A DNA stretch of 64,000 nucleotides from Neoarius graeffei (GCF_027579695.1 NC_083571.1:85263888-85327887), one strand, 5' to 3'; positions 38,571-51,068 are shown, counted from the first letter of the stretch. Notes: generated by a model from the sequence alone, not told the origin. A program made the numbers and translations.

Positions 38571-41165
38571 GAACCCTTTCTTCAGCACTAGATCACACGT
38601 TTGTGTAACACCCAGCTTTATGGACTGAAAAAGTGATCGACTCACTCCATCAGCTGAGAGGAAAAGGGCAGACGTTGTGTTTTTGTTCTCTCTCTGCTGA
38701 GCCAGACTCTGCCACATGTGCTCAAGCGCAGAGAAATTTCGGCTCGCCGACAGTAACACGATGCTCATTTCTCTCGAGTATCTTCATCCTTAAGTCTTGT
38801 CAAGTACGCCATTCATTCTAAAGTCCTTTCCTCTTTTGTGCCTTTATTTGTCCGTTAACAGACAAACAGATCAAGGTGAAGGGTTGTGTGCGTGCGTGTG
38901 TGTGTGTTTCATTTTTGAGGAGAATCTTATTTCTAAAGGGGTTGGGATACAAAAAACTACTTTTGAGAAGTATGACCGGAGTCTACTTTTTTTTTCTTCT
39001 TCTTCTTCTCTTTGCATAAGTGGACCAGCAGGACAGCAGTGGAAGGCCAGAAGTGGAGTTTCTCCAAACTCGTTTCCTATATACTACCAGACATCTCTGA
39101 CCACTCGTTTCCCTTCACACCCACTCTGATTTTCAGTACGGTCAGTGTTAGCTTCATTCCCTATGTTCACCCTCCCCCCCGTTGTTGGGAAACAGGTTTA
39201 TTTTTGCTCGCACTCTCCCTCTTGTAGGCTCGGGCTTCTGTGGGGGTGGGGGTGTAACTGTGTCTAGTCATTGTGTCATGGGACCAGTGTGAGTGAATGT
39301 GGATCATGGAGCAAGTGGCTCTGTAGCACTTTAACATCCGTAAGTCCAGTGAGCAGAACTGAATGAATAACAGATCCAGCCATTTTCCTTGTCTGTTAGT
39401 CAGACTCTCTCTGTCTGTCTCTCTGTCTCTCTCTCTCTCAATCTCGATATGAAGTGTTAAATTCGCAAATTCAGGCAGGGCCTGAACTCTGCAGACTTTT
39501 CCACAGAGACCTGAAATACACACCTATGGAAATTATTAAATTCATTCAGGCTTTTTCCTGCATCCAGACTCCATTTTGTTTCCTCAGATTTATGTACTTG
39601 TAGTTCTTCTACAACCGAGGTAAATTTATTCCTTGTTTTTATTCCAAATGGTCCATTCCATGTTATCTGTTACAGATATATAAATAAATAAATCTCTATA
39701 AATAGTTTGTCCTGACCCTCCTGCACAGTGGACACTGTGTACTGTTTGTTTGTTTGTTTATTTATTTATTTATTACGACGTCACTGTCGACTTGGGCTGT
39801 ACGAACTTGAGGTCATGGGTTAACAGGACATTTTAGTTCTTAGTATCTATGGGGTGTCCTCAGTATTTATTGATCATTTTTTGTGTACACACACTCTTGG
39901 TTGTGAAACGTGCGATGGTACGCCTGCGGTTTTCTCATTTTCCGCCTTCCTCTTTATGTAATTCTGAGAGCGCTGGAGTCTGAACGCAAGCCAAATGCCA
40001 CTGACTACATCACACCATAGATCGTTAATATTTGACAAGATTCACTGTTCAATAATTCGTAGTATTTTCTAATGTGATGAGCCAGATGTTGGACACTGGT
40101 TAAAATGTACGTGCCTGGCTCAAAAACGAAGCGCCCCCCCCCCCCCCCCCCCCCCTTTTTTTTTTTTTCCTTTTCCCCTCTCTCCTTTCCTTTTGTTGGT
40201 GGATCTGTTCTGATGAGTTCTTCATTGGACTGGTTGCAGTTTTAAGAATCCTTTGTGTGCGTGTGGAAAGCTGCTCTTCCTACTGATTTTTCTAATCTGC
40301 ATTTTCTTATTTTTGTGAAAACACTTCTGTATTTTTCTCATTCCTATATACCCCACTGTACATAAAGCCACATCTTTATCGGTATTCTTTTACTGTGTCG
40401 CATTCACTTTATTTATATCCATCATTCGTGTGTCCCTGTTCGACTGGCTCACTGGACCGCTTAACAGCCCACTCTTGTTTGATACCATTAAGTCACTTGT
40501 TCGTGTGTCGTGTCTTTAGTCCAAAGTCGTTTGAGTGGAAAAAAAAAAAAATTAACCAATCATTTCACCTCGTCTCTGACCAGAGCTCTCGAAGGAATGT
40601 GAACTTTGTCTGGATGGTAACCGAGGGAAAGGTTCAGGTGGTTTCAAGCACACCATCTTAATGTGGTTTCACGAAGTTATTCCACATTCAGAGGGAGAGT
40701 TATTTTTAATGTTCTCTGTTTAATCATGTTCTCCTTTCTATATTGTTTTGAATGTCGATGAAAATGTGTTTTGAGTGTGTATGGGTGTTTTTAAACTGTG
40801 TGGAAGATGATTAATTCACCATATAACCCCAGTGATTTGAGCTCGGTATCTCAGGCTCTCACTCCCTCAGCACTTTGGAGAACTCCTCCTCATGCCTTTA
40901 AAAGAAACACAAAAAAAAAAAAAAACCCACACACAAGCCCTTGTTTAAAAGACTTCTCCATTCTTGTCTTGACGTGCTCTAGTGGTCATGGGCTTGCGTA
41001 TTTAAGTGGCCAGTAGATGATGTCAAATTCTACACCAGATAATCTGTGAGGATGAGATGCACAGTTTTTTTTTTTTTGAGAAACGGGCGTAAATGTAACT
41101 ACAATGATGTAGTGCCAATAGAAACTGTGAATTTCTAAATAAAGACACTTTTTCTTTCATTGTGC
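38571..41165 (+). other. suco: Probable SUCO 3' untranslated region
   Basis: About 2.6 kb after the stop codon contains no transposon that I can recognise, which contrasts with the introns and the downstream DNA and fits transcribed, constrained sequence. It has simple tracts: a GT run near 38884-38910, and a C run followed by a T run at about 40133-40170. An earlier AATAAA sits at 39683-39688 and could give a shorter 3' end. The end point is inferred from the poly(A) signal listed separately. Confidence 0.7.
41138..41143 (+). terminator. suco: Likely SUCO poly(A) signal AATAAA
   Basis: The hexamer is AATAAA, followed about 15-20 nt later by a plausible cleavage site (ttcattgtg) and then T/GT-rich sequence (tgtctactttcctttgctgtt). 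A SINE is inserted about 80 bp further on, just outside the inferred transcript. Confidence 0.65.
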
Positions 41166-41244
41166 CATGTCTACTTTCCTTTGCTGTTCAGAATTGTAGT
41201 GTATATAATGAATTCATGACTATGACCTACTGGAGAAGAAACCT

Positions 41245-41616
41245 CATCTCATTATCTCTAGCCGCTTTATCCTGTTCTACAGGGTCGCAGGCAAGCTGGA
41301 GCCTATCCCAGCTGACTACGGGCGAAAGGCGGGGTACACCCTGGACAAGTCGCCAGGTCATCACAGGGCTGACACATAGACACAGACAACCATTCACACT
41401 CACATTCACACCTACGGTCAATTTAGAGTCACCAGTTAACCTAACCTGCATGTCTTTGGACTGTGGGGGAAACCGGAGCACCCGGAGGAAACCCACGCGG
41501 ACACGGGGAGAACATGCAAACTCCACACAGAAAGGCCCTCGCCGGCCACGGGGCTCGAACCTGGACCTTCATGCTGTGAGGCGACAGCGCTAACCACTAC
41601 CCCACTGTGCCGCCCG
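41245..41616 (-). mobile_element. DANA/V-SINE-like SINE copy (minus), TSD just after SUCO
   Basis: A full-length minus-strand copy starting with the tail (CATCTCATTATCTCTAGCCG) and ending at the head (GTGCCGCCC). GAGAAGAAACCT occurs on both sides (41233-41244 and 41616-41627), overlapping the last G of the head. It sits about 80 bp after the inferred SUCO cleavage site. Confidence 0.93.
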
Positions 41617-41629
41617 AGAAGAAACCTGC

Positions 41630-44600
41630 AGGAATAAATCAACGCTCTAAATCATGTATCATTCAACATGGCCTTGGTTTGTCCTGTGAGCGTCATATCT
41701 GACTGCTCACTCAGTACAGGATGACCAAAACTTAGATAAGGGTACAATGACTGTGTGTTTTACGATGAGCTACAATGAATCAGCCTGCTTTTAATCCTGT
41801 CCATCAGCGGAACGGAAGACCTGTAGAAGCCGTCCTGTCTACACCGAGACGAGCGCTGATTTCTCATGAAGTAGAAGGGTGGACTCGCTCAGGATGGCTG
41901 AGCCAGTATTCTCCTCTCGAGTGTCAGGAGTGATGCCAAGAGCAAAGCCAGACTTTGTTTCATTGATCTATTTGTGACTGGCACAAGATAGTAGAGTAGA
42001 TGGCACTTCGTACCACCAACTTGGATCAATGTGGTGTGGAAATCTGGATTTCCACAATTTTCAAAACAATTTTCAAAACGACAAACATAGCGTTGCCTCT
42101 TTATATCAATGAAGTACTGCATCTCGTGTCAACTCTACAGTAAAGCAGGCTTTTAAACTGCTTTCAACATGTTAATTTTATTGCTTCGAGTGTTTTACCA
42201 TGCATATGCACATACAGTAGTGCTTGAATGTGCAAGAACCTTTTCAATTGTTTCGCTAGATTTTGTGTACGTTATGTGGTGGAGTTGAGTTGTTTTTCAA
42301 CGTTATGCATTACTCGGCACTTTATACTGTACGTACCAGTCAGTCTTGATATCAGCACCGTCTTCAATACTTAAAGCTATACTGCCTTTCAGATTTTTCA
42401 AGTGTAGGTCATAAAAATAATTTTCCCTGACACTCAGTTATTTTTGTTTAGTGGACCAAAAGCTACTGAATTCGAATCAGACTTCCAATTTTATTTATTT
42501 ATTTTTATAGAACAATTAATGAATTTAGGGCCACATGGCCCTAAATTCTCCGCTATTTTTTTCTGCTTCATCATGACCCAATTCAAGATACTGTGTCACA
42601 CATCACGTGGTGGGCTTTCCCCGTTCACACAAGGGATTTTGAAACGAGAGAAAAATGGGGGACGTGAGCGTGCGAATGAAGCGTGAAAGACCAATTATAG
42701 TAACGGAAAGCGAAAAGAAATGTTGCGAAGGAAAGGAAACGCAGGGCCAAACTGAAATATCGGTGGTCAGCGAGCACCTCTGTGTGATCAGCTGTTCGTT
42801 TTGCGACAGAATGATGTAACGGTCAAGGTGCGCATGCGCAGACAGACTTCCTCTGTCTGCTTGACTGCGTGAAGCGAGCAATTCCATGCGCATTACTTGC
42901 TAGGGAATCCCCTCAAATGAAATAACTTCCCGGCCACAGAACGACCTGATATATTGTGAGATATTTACAGAAATAAACATATCGCAATGGCCAAATTTCA
43001 GAGGGAACTAAATTTCACAGATTTTATGAAATCGAAAGGCCATCTCGCTTTAAACACTCACTGCAAATGTATGTACAAGTTTTTTTTGTTTTGTTTTTTA
43101 AATGCCTTGTGGTATAAAAGACACTTCACATAAGCAATGACCTGTATAATATAAGCATGAGCTACTTATGGCCATGATGACTATGGCTTGAAGACATCTT
43201 GATGTTCCTCTGTGATGCTTCTGACTTTTTTTTTTTTTAATGGGGTGGCCAGGCTGGGCCCAATGACTGTTGGGGTGGCAATCTAGGGTGATGTACAAAA
43301 ATTTGCATCCATAGAAAATAACATAAAAGGGCACCTCATCTGTGATTGGCAAGTCGGCTTGTCATCTGACATAAAAGGCATACAGCTCAGCAACATTGGT
43401 TTGTTGTCTAACAAGCTACAAAAATTTGTATATCTAACACATGAGGTATAAACACATCATTACATAACATCAGCTAATAACTGAAGTGTTATGCCTTTAA
43501 AGCTAGCACTATGACTTGTAACCACAAGTGCATTCATGAGCTCAAGCATTGATGATGATAAGGTCTGGGGTGCGTTCAATGTTCCACTTAATCCTAAAGG
43601 TGTTCAGTGGGGTTGAGGTCAGGGCTCTGTGCAGGACCCTCAAGTTCTTCCACTTGTTTGGACCGTTGGCAAACCATGTTTTCATTGAAGTTTGCTTTGT
43701 GCACAGGGGCGTCGTCATGCTGGGACAGGTTTCATCCTCTTGCTTCCAGTGAAGGGAAATCTTAAACGGGACATGTTCTCAAAAAGTTACTTTTTCAGTG
43801 CTTGTGCACGTATATTTGTGTAGCTAGAGCCTACCAAACCACAATCTGAAGCAGGGCAAGTGGAGATGATAGATCTCGTCCCCGCAGTGTAACAATTTCT
43901 TCTTGGCTGGGCTGGGGTCATTCAGATTATATTCATGTACTATTTTCTTATTTGTTTCTTCCATTACTCCAATTGAATATAATTTTTGTCAGGTTACGAT
44001 ACATTGCTCTATCAATTTTCAAGGGCATCATTAAAGACAGGCAGTGCGGCGCTAGTATTATTAAACCGATCTGTACAAATCGTGGTTCATTCTTTTCTCA
44101 TGAAGCATAATTGTTCGGGAAAACATATATATATGAAAGTACTTTTTCTTTCTCTTTTTTTTTTTTTTCTTCGCACCACAACATAATTAATTGAATGGGT
44201 TCCTATGATCATGATACATTAGGCCAATAAATTTCATGTCAGTCCATGTAGTCGTTGCTGAGTTATGAGCGGAAATCTGGGGTGGGACACACACAGAGAC
44301 TCTCACACAGACAGGGTGATCACAATATCTCACCGTCCCACTAGGTGGGGGCAAGATAATAAGACACCCGGTCAGGTTCAGAAAATGTGTGTTCAACAAG
44401 CTGTTCAGATTTGGCTCCACTTTCTATGTTACAAGGGGAGCTCGTTAGAACCATAACCTCCCCTTTATCTGAGTATCTCCACTCATGGATTGAGAACTGC
44501 CTTTGCAAATGAATATTCATGAGGAAAGTGTTACTTGATTGGCTGGTGGAAAAGGGGGGTGGGTGAGCAACGGCTCATTATCATTGAAAGGAAGAGGCAC

Positions 44601-44800
44601 TCAGATTCGCTGTTTTGACCAGGGCTGTTTAGACAGGGTTAGAAAGGAGCTGTTGTGTTTTATCTAAAGTACATCATAGACATTTCATTAAAACCGCCGA
44701 GAACTGTGTCAGCTTGTGGAGAAGGGGTCACCTTTAATTCTGCAGCTTACAGGAACATCTTATTCAATTGTGTGCTTCCAACTTTGTAGCAACAGTTTGG
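41630..44800. other. Intergenic sequence, little recognised
   Basis: No gene is supported. A small palindrome (GAATTTAGGGCCACATGGCC then CTAAATTC) lies at 42521-42548. At 43560-43760 the minus strand has an old transposon-type fragment (see separate entry). The rest looks like diverged single-copy DNA. Confidence 0.45.
43560..43760 (-). pseudogene. Possible Tc1-like transposon fragment
   Basis: The minus strand contains CAGCATGACGACGCCCCTGT and GTTTGCCAACGGTCCAAACA, then CCTGACCTCAACCCCACTGA, reminiscent of the QHDDAPVHKAN and PDLNPTEHL motifs of Tc1-type transposases in a broken frame. It is too degraded for firm assignment. Confidence 0.3.
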
Positions 44801-44830
44801 GGAAGAAGCACATATAGGTGTGATGGTCAG

Positions 44831-46277
44831 TAGGGTGCATCAGTTGCCCCCTAAAAATGAAAAGTTCCTCCGATCATGATGCATTTTTGTTTTTATGTTC
44901 CTTGTGGTAAGAAAACACACTGGGTGAAATATTTTGACAAAATTCAAAAGTTTAATGGTGGCACCAGGAGCTCAAAGTTATGGAAAAAGCTGCTGTTTTA
45001 TGACTTTTATGACAAAATTTCGATCACTTTTCATGAAACATTATGCCACCTTATAGAGTATACCAAATATCTTAGATACACATTTTTAGTACATATTCTA
45101 AATATACTCAGCAAAAATAAAAACTTGACACTCATTATTTTTCAAATAGTGTTTAGAAACTTTTCTTGAAAGAGTTCTTGTTGTGATTATGGTTAAATGC
45201 ATTGTCAAGGGCATTACGTTACACATTCATTCTACTGGTCGGGCCTACGTAGCACGTGCGAGAGCACTACACGCTAAAATCACGTTTCCACATGACACAA
45301 GTGACGTGACCTATTGATACACGTGCAATTGATCTCACGGTAGCAGACTAGAGTGTCATCTCAGAAAAACAAGGTTTTATGGTTAATTATTCGTTAATTT
45401 GCAATGCCACGACTGTCAAACATTCAGCGTGAACGTGCCATTGGCATGCTGAATACGGGAACATCCGTCACTGACGTTGCGAGGGTTATGGGATGCAGTC
45501 GACAGACCATCCATAATCTCCAGACACGTCACCATCAAACTGGCACCACAGCCGACTGTAAGGAACCCTCCACAGAACTTGCAGGAGCTTGGTGCCATGT
45601 TGGTACAAATATGGCGGCGCATTCCCCAAGCTGTGTTCAGACACATCATCCAATCCATGAGGAGACGTTGTATCGCAGTTGTGAACGCCCATGGAGGACA
45701 CACCCGATATTGACATGATTTCATTAAGTTGTGACTCTCAGTTTTTGATCATGGACGTTGTCGTCGCATTTCCGGTGGAACCGATTCCATGACAAACATG
45801 ATCTGTATGCTATAGCGTCTTTAATGACAAGATAATTGAATACAATCATTATTTCAAACCTATTTTCCAAAATGTTCAAATTATTGACTTTGAAACAAGT
45901 GTAAAGTTTTTATTTTTGTTGAGTATATATTATCAAGCACAGTTTGAGTTTTAGCTGTTCATTGAATCATTGTTCAACTACTTTTAAACAATACAAATGT
46001 ATTATGAATCACATTAATGCTTCTCAATCCCTTGCAAAGGTTCTTAACATGATCTCTGGGTCACAAGAAATCAATAAATGAAGTCCAACATTGCGATTCA
46101 AACCTTACGCGAAAACATAAAATAAGCGTTTTTTGGCAAAAAATGAACCTCATGGTGCCACCATTAGACTTTTGAATATGGTCAAAAAATTTTACAGGAT
46201 GTCGTTATTGGTGAAAAGGAACACCCAAACAAAAATGCATCAGATTTTATGAAAGTGAGGGCAACTGATGCACCCTA
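44831..46277. mobile_element. hAT-type element with 8-bp TSD, carrying a Tc1 element
   Basis: Ends TAGGGTGCATCAGTTGCCC and GGGCAACTGATGCACCCTA form a perfect 19-bp inverted repeat. ATGGTCAG flanks both sides (44823-44830 and 46278-46285). The target is itself an old Tc1 end (ATGGTCAG then GTGTTCACATACTTTTGGCC). Inside, 45105-45925 is a separate Tc1 insertion. No hAT transposase is seen. Confidence 0.85.
45105..45925 (+). mobile_element. Internally deleted Tc1 element
   Basis: TA flanks (45103-45104 and 45926-45927) and inverted ends TACTCAGCAAAAATAAAAAC and TTTTTATTTTTGTTGAGTA. The + strand frame from 45404 encodes the DNA-binding start MPRLSNIQRERAIGMLNTGT and VMGCSRQTIHNLQ. Then, in another frame, it jumps to the C-terminal end (QSMRRRCIAVVNAHGGHTRY, stop near 45713). 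The catalytic DDE segment between them is deleted, so it is a non-autonomous derivative. Confidence 0.88.
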
Positions 46278-46734
46278 ATGGTCAGGTGTTCACATACTTT
46301 TGGCCATATAGTGTATCTTACCGGGGTGGCCATGCTTTGTGCTAGTGTCACCCCTCAGCTACTCCCTTGACTATAAAAGGGATAGTTTTGTTTCGGAAAT
46401 TTGATTGGCTGATTCACATTCGAAGCTGTTGTAAAATTCTGCTTCGGTCTGTGTCAAAGAACACACAGCATCCACATAATCTAAGCGTACGAATAAACAG
46501 ATTAAAAACTTACTTCATCCAGATGAATAATGGTTGATATCGGGAAGCCGTACGCAGAAGTATATTAAACATTTATGGAGGGGGACTCGGGTGTCAGCAC
46601 TTTGTAACAGTCAGTAAGTTTTTACTCACAAAAAAGCCTTCAGTATAGAAGATTTTGTGTAACATGAAAAGCTATGATTATTTCTTTTTTGTCTTGTTAA
46701 CTGAGAGAGAGGACAGTTTATAGTTGCCATTATC

Positions 46735-47930
46735 TGCGCTCTCTGAGCACTTTATAAGGAACACCCGTACACCTACTCAGCTTCATGTAACATTCATATC
46801 AGCTATCAGAATGGGGGGGATGTGATCACAGTGATTTTGACTGTGGCATGATTGTTGGTGCCAGACAGGCTGGTTTGAGTATTTCTATAACTGCTGATCT
46901 CCTGGGCTTTTCATGCATAAATCTCTATAGAGTTTATTCAGAATGGTGGGGAAAAAAACAAACATCCAACTAGCGGCAATTTTGTGGACGCAAACAGATT
47001 CTTGATGAGACTGGTTTGAGCTGACAAAGTCTACAGTAACTCAGCTAATCACTCTGTACAACTGTGGTGAACAGAAAAGCATCTCAGAATGCATATCACG
47101 TGGATGGGCTACAACAGCAGAAGACCATGTCAAGTTCCACTTCAGTCAACCAAGAACAGAAAGGTGAGGCTGCAGTGGGTACAGGCTCACCAAAACTAGA
47201 CAGTTGAAGACTGGAAAAAGGTAGCGTGGTCTGATGAATCTTGATTTCTGCTGAGGCACACAGATGGTAAGGGCCCCAACAGCATGAATCCATTGCGTAA
47301 ACAGTCCAGGCTGGTGGGGGTGGTGTAATGGTGTGAGGAATGTTTTCTAGGCACACTTTGGACTTATTAATCCCAATTAATCATTGCTGGAATCAAAGTC
47401 GAAGTCCTTCCTGCACCATTCATGGCGTGTTTGACAGCGCCGATCTCCGTTTCGTAGCCCTTGGCCTCTCGCCTTGCCAGATGGCAGTAGGCACCATTTT
47501 TGATAGTCTTTGGTATGACCCGACCACGAGTAGAACTCGCGATTTCCTGATCAAGAGGCGGACACGCTAACCACTAGGCCACTCACCAGTATTGCTGGAA
47601 TAGCACAGCCTATTTGAGTATTGTTGAGCCAGTGCATTCCTTCATGGCCACAATTTACCATCTTCTAATGGCTACTTTCAGCAGGATAATGCACCATGTC
47701 GCAAAGCAAAAGTCTCAGACCGGTTTCATGAACATGACAGTAAATTCAGTGTTCTTCAGTGGCCTTCGCAGTCACCGGATCTGAATCCAGTGGAACACCT
47801 TTGGGATGGTAGAACAGAAGATTCACAGCATGAAAGTGCACCTGAAAAATCTGCAGGAATTGCATGATGCTGTTGTGTCAACATGGACCACAGTCTCAAA
47901 TTCCAACATCATCTGGAATTCAAAGGGAGG
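46735..47930 (+). pseudogene. Degenerate Tc1-like transposon, split by a SINE
   Basis: It starts GAGCACTTTATAAGGAACAC like the fragment at 21217-21476. Remnants of the transposase include WSDES near 47230, YFQQDNAPCRKAKVSDRF near 47680 and WPSQSPDLNPVEHLWD near 47760, the DD34E triad, broken by stops. A tRNA SINE interrupts it at 47394-47590. The right inverted end is not clear. Confidence 0.8.
47394..47590 (-). mobile_element. tRNA-derived SINE of another family, 11-bp TSD
   Basis: On the minus strand it starts GAGTGGCCTAGTGGTTAGCG (A box) with CGCGAGTTCTACTCGTGG (B box region), then GGGTCATACCAAAGACTATC. It is unrelated to the DANA-like family except for the tRNA head. ATTGCTGGAAT flanks both sides (47383-47393 and 47591-47601). 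Confidence 0.88.
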
Positions 47931-48051
47931 CCCGACTTAGTATTAACATACATAGCGATAACAAGAACAACAACTACTTTATCACATGTACCCTTAAAGG
48001 AGATACACAGAACCTTTATTTTTAAATAAATTTCTGAGTGGATAGTATCTA

Positions 48052-49613
48052 CAGTGCTCAGCGTAAATGAGTACACCCCTTTTGAAAAGTAACATTTTAA
48101 ACAATATCTCAATGAACACAAATTTCAAAAATGTTGACAAGACAAAGTTTAATATAGCATCTGTTTAACTTATAATGTGAAAGTAAGGTTAATAATATAA
48201 CTTCGATTACACATTTTTTTCAGTTTTACTCAAATTAGGGTGGTGCAAAAATGAGTACATCTAGTACTTTGTCTGGCCTCCATGATTTTTAATGACAGCA
48301 CCAAGCCTTCTAGGCATGGAATGAACAAGTTGGCGGCATTTTGCAACATCAATCTTTTTCTATTCTTCAACAATGACCTCTTTTAGTGACTGGATGGAGG
48401 GTGATGCTCAACTTGTCTCTTCAGAATTGCCCATAGGTGTTCGATTGGATTCAGATCAGGAGACATACTTGGCCACTGAATCACTTTCACCCTGTTCTTC
48501 TTCAGAAATCCAACAGTGGCCTTAGATGTGTGTTTAGTCATGTTAGAAAAGTGCACAACGACCAAGGGCACGGAGTGATGGTAGCATCTTCTCTTTCAGT
48601 ATAGAGCAATACATCTGTGAATTCATGATGCCATCAATGAAATGCAGCTCCCCATAAGGACACTGCCACCACCATGTTTCACTGTAGGCACCATGCATTT
48701 TTCTTTGGATTCCTCACCTTTGCGATGCCATACAGTTTTGAAGCCATCAGTTCCAAAAACATTTATCTTGGTCTCATCACTCCAGAGCATAGAGTCCCAG
48801 TAGTCTTCATCTTTGTCAGCATGGGCCCTGGCAAACTCTAGGTGGGCTTTTTTGTGCCTGGGCTTTAGGAGAGGCTTCTTTCGTGGACGGCATCCATGCA
48901 TGCCATTCCTCTGCAGTGTACGCCGTATTGTGTCACGGAAAATAGTCAGCCCAGTTTGGCTTTCTACTTCTTTAGATAACTGCAGTGAACTTGCATGCCG
49001 ATTTTCTTCAACCCTTCTCATCAGAAGACGCTCCTGTCGAGGTGTTAACTTCCGTGGATGACCTGGACATCTCTGTGAGATGGTTGCAGTTCCATCTTTC
49101 TTAAATTTTTGTATCACTTTTGCTACAGTATTCTGACTGATAAGTAAAGCTTTGCTGATCTTCTTGTAGCCTTCACCTTTGTGGTGTAAAGAAATTATTT
49201 TCTTTGGGGAATTCTGAAGAGACAAGTTGAGCATCACTCTCCATCCAGCATCCAGTCACTAAAAGAGGTCATTGTTGAAGAATGGAAAAAGATTAATGTT
49301 GCAAAATGTCGCCAACTTGTTCATTCCATGCCTAGAAGACTTGGTGCTGTCATTAAAAATCATGGAGGCCATACAAAGTACTAGATGTAGTAGTTTTTGT
49401 TGTGGGGTGTACTCATTTTTGCACCACCCTAATTTGAGTAAAACTGAAAAAATGTGTAATCTAAGTTATATTATTAACCTTACTTTCACGTTATAAGTTA
49501 AACAGATGTTACATTAAACTTTGTTTTGTCAACATTTTTGAAATTGTGTTCATTGAGATATTGTTTAAAATGTTACTTTTCAAAGGGGGTGCACTCATTT
49601 ACGCTGAGCACTG
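48052..49613 (-). mobile_element. Tc1 element with inverted duplication of its 3' end
   Basis: TA flanks (48050-48051 and 49614-49615); ends CAGTGCTCAGCG and CGCTGAGCACTG. The usual terminal repeat of about 210 bp is extended on both sides by the coding sequence of the transposase C-terminus: on the minus strand at left (48270-48425) and on the + strand at right (49206-49383, encoding QVEHHSPSSIQSLKEVIVEE and GAVIKNHGGHTKY then stop). So the element has two tails, and its own N-terminal end is replaced. See the finding. Confidence 0.88.
48270..49237 (-). pseudogene. Tc1 transposase, N-terminally replaced and broken
   Basis: Minus-strand pieces: ISLHHKGEGYKKISKALLIS and GHPRKLTPRQERLLMRRVEE (DNA-binding region), then LWSDETKINVFG, a broken part where NDPKHTS has become NMTKHTS, and MSPDLNPIEHLWAILKRQVE. 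The apparent start MMLNLSLQ comes from the inverted duplication at the right end. A frameshift near 48550-48620 separates the two halves. Confidence 0.88.
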
Positions 49614-50491
49614 TATATCCTTTACTCTTGTATGCTGCATAAATGGGAATAAAAAAAAAAAATTTTTGAGAGTTAAAATCGACCGCAAAGTTGGCATTCG
49701 AGCTGCCCCGCTGAGCCAGCCAGCCCTGAGTGCATCACAGCGGGAACTGTTTTTAAGGCCAAGGCCTTTTACAGCTATAGACCAAAGTCATATAAATAAA
49801 AATTTATGGTGAAAGTAAGAAATACCATTACCGACTTGCTCAACTAAGACTGATTTGACTTCATTGATTGTGGGTTGATTCTCATTAAAACAGGATAGGT
49901 GTTATAACTTATGCAACATGCATGCATTTTCATTGATAAAACATAAAAGGCTAATTAAATAATCAGATGAACTGAGACAATCACATTCTGAAGCAAATTA
50001 AATAATCTGATACCGGTAACTTAAACACACAATACAAGTTACATGTATTAATCTAAATGCAGGTAAACAGCGTGTGTCATTTATGTTGTTTTGTATTCAA
50101 ATGAGAGTTGGAGCTTACCCGTCTGTGTTCTCGCTTCTTGAAGGCCGATCTTGTGGCAGATTGTTTTGAAACAATTTGACTTTCAGTTGTTTGTTCAGTT
50201 CTCCGTTCATTTGCTTCTTCCACGTAAGGGTGAGATGGCAGCAATATCCAGCGCAGAAATCAGACGGCTGCTCCACTCATTCTCCATTTTCTCCATACTG
50301 TGTATTCCGCCATTACTGCTCAGCTCAGGCAATTACTCAAACTCGGGACGGGACATCACCGGTTTTAGCAACAACTGCAGGGAGGTCACTGCCCGAGCAA
50401 TAATATGTCACATCCTGTTCCGTCCCAGGTTTTAGCAACAACCCTCGGCTCATGCTCCAGGAGAACTGGTGCAACTGAACTTACTTTCCTT

Positions 50492-50790
50492 TTAAAAATA
50501 AATAAATAAATAATAAAAAAATATACTTTCCTTGTAGTTTTCTTTAATTGTTGGTACTGCACCCTCTTTCAATACGGGCTTATAGCCAACACTCCTCAAC
50601 AGATCAGAGGTTTCATATGAGTCCTCAGTAAAATATGCAGAGCAGAGGAGAGACCACTTCGTAGGCGCCCAATGTGCCCGTGTACTCCTCGCAAAACGCG
50701 TCCAAATCTTTGCAGTTTGAACATTCTTGGGCCGTGAATGCAACGTAAATCCACCTTCTGTTGTGTTGCTCTACCGATCAACAACACGTC
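50492..50790 (-). pseudogene. THAP-domain remnant of the left Kolobok-like copy
   Basis: The minus strand encodes RPKNVQTAKIWTRFARSTRA, HWAPTKWSLLCSAYFTEDSY and AVPTIK in one frame. The preceding Cys pair is in another frame because of a small indel. The last His-side motif is changed (CSAYF where the right copy has CCAHF), so the zinc site is lost. Confidence 0.8.
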
Positions 50791-51068
50791 TACATGGTAT
50801 GGCGATAAATTAGCTCAGAATGGAGGATCGGAGTTGCAGTCAGCTCTGTGTTTTAGTATAGCGGAAATGGCGATGAGACCAATAGACTTCCTGCTGTGAC
50901 GTTACGGATGTCAAGGTCATTCACTCAGACTGCTACCTGTATAAATCACTAATTGTAAAAATTACAATATTAGATTTATTGTTAACGCTTAACTATTCCT
51001 GTGCCATTTCTGAGGTCTCAAGGCATTTATAAAGAAAGTGAGGTCATGGTTTTGCGTATCTCCTTTAA

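Larger units (their letters stand above)
47998..51064 (-). mobile_element. Kolobok-like element (minus), left copy, with Tc1 inside
   Basis: TTAA lies on both outer sides (47994-47997 and 51065-51068). The ends AGGAGATACACAGAACC and GGTTTTGCGTATCTCCT are inverted repeats. A degenerate THAP-domain start lies on the minus strand (50492-50790). The right copy at 52028-53476 is the same family in the opposite direction. A Tc1 element occupies 48052-49613. About 370 bp (49760-50130) is absent from the right copy. Confidence 0.85.
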
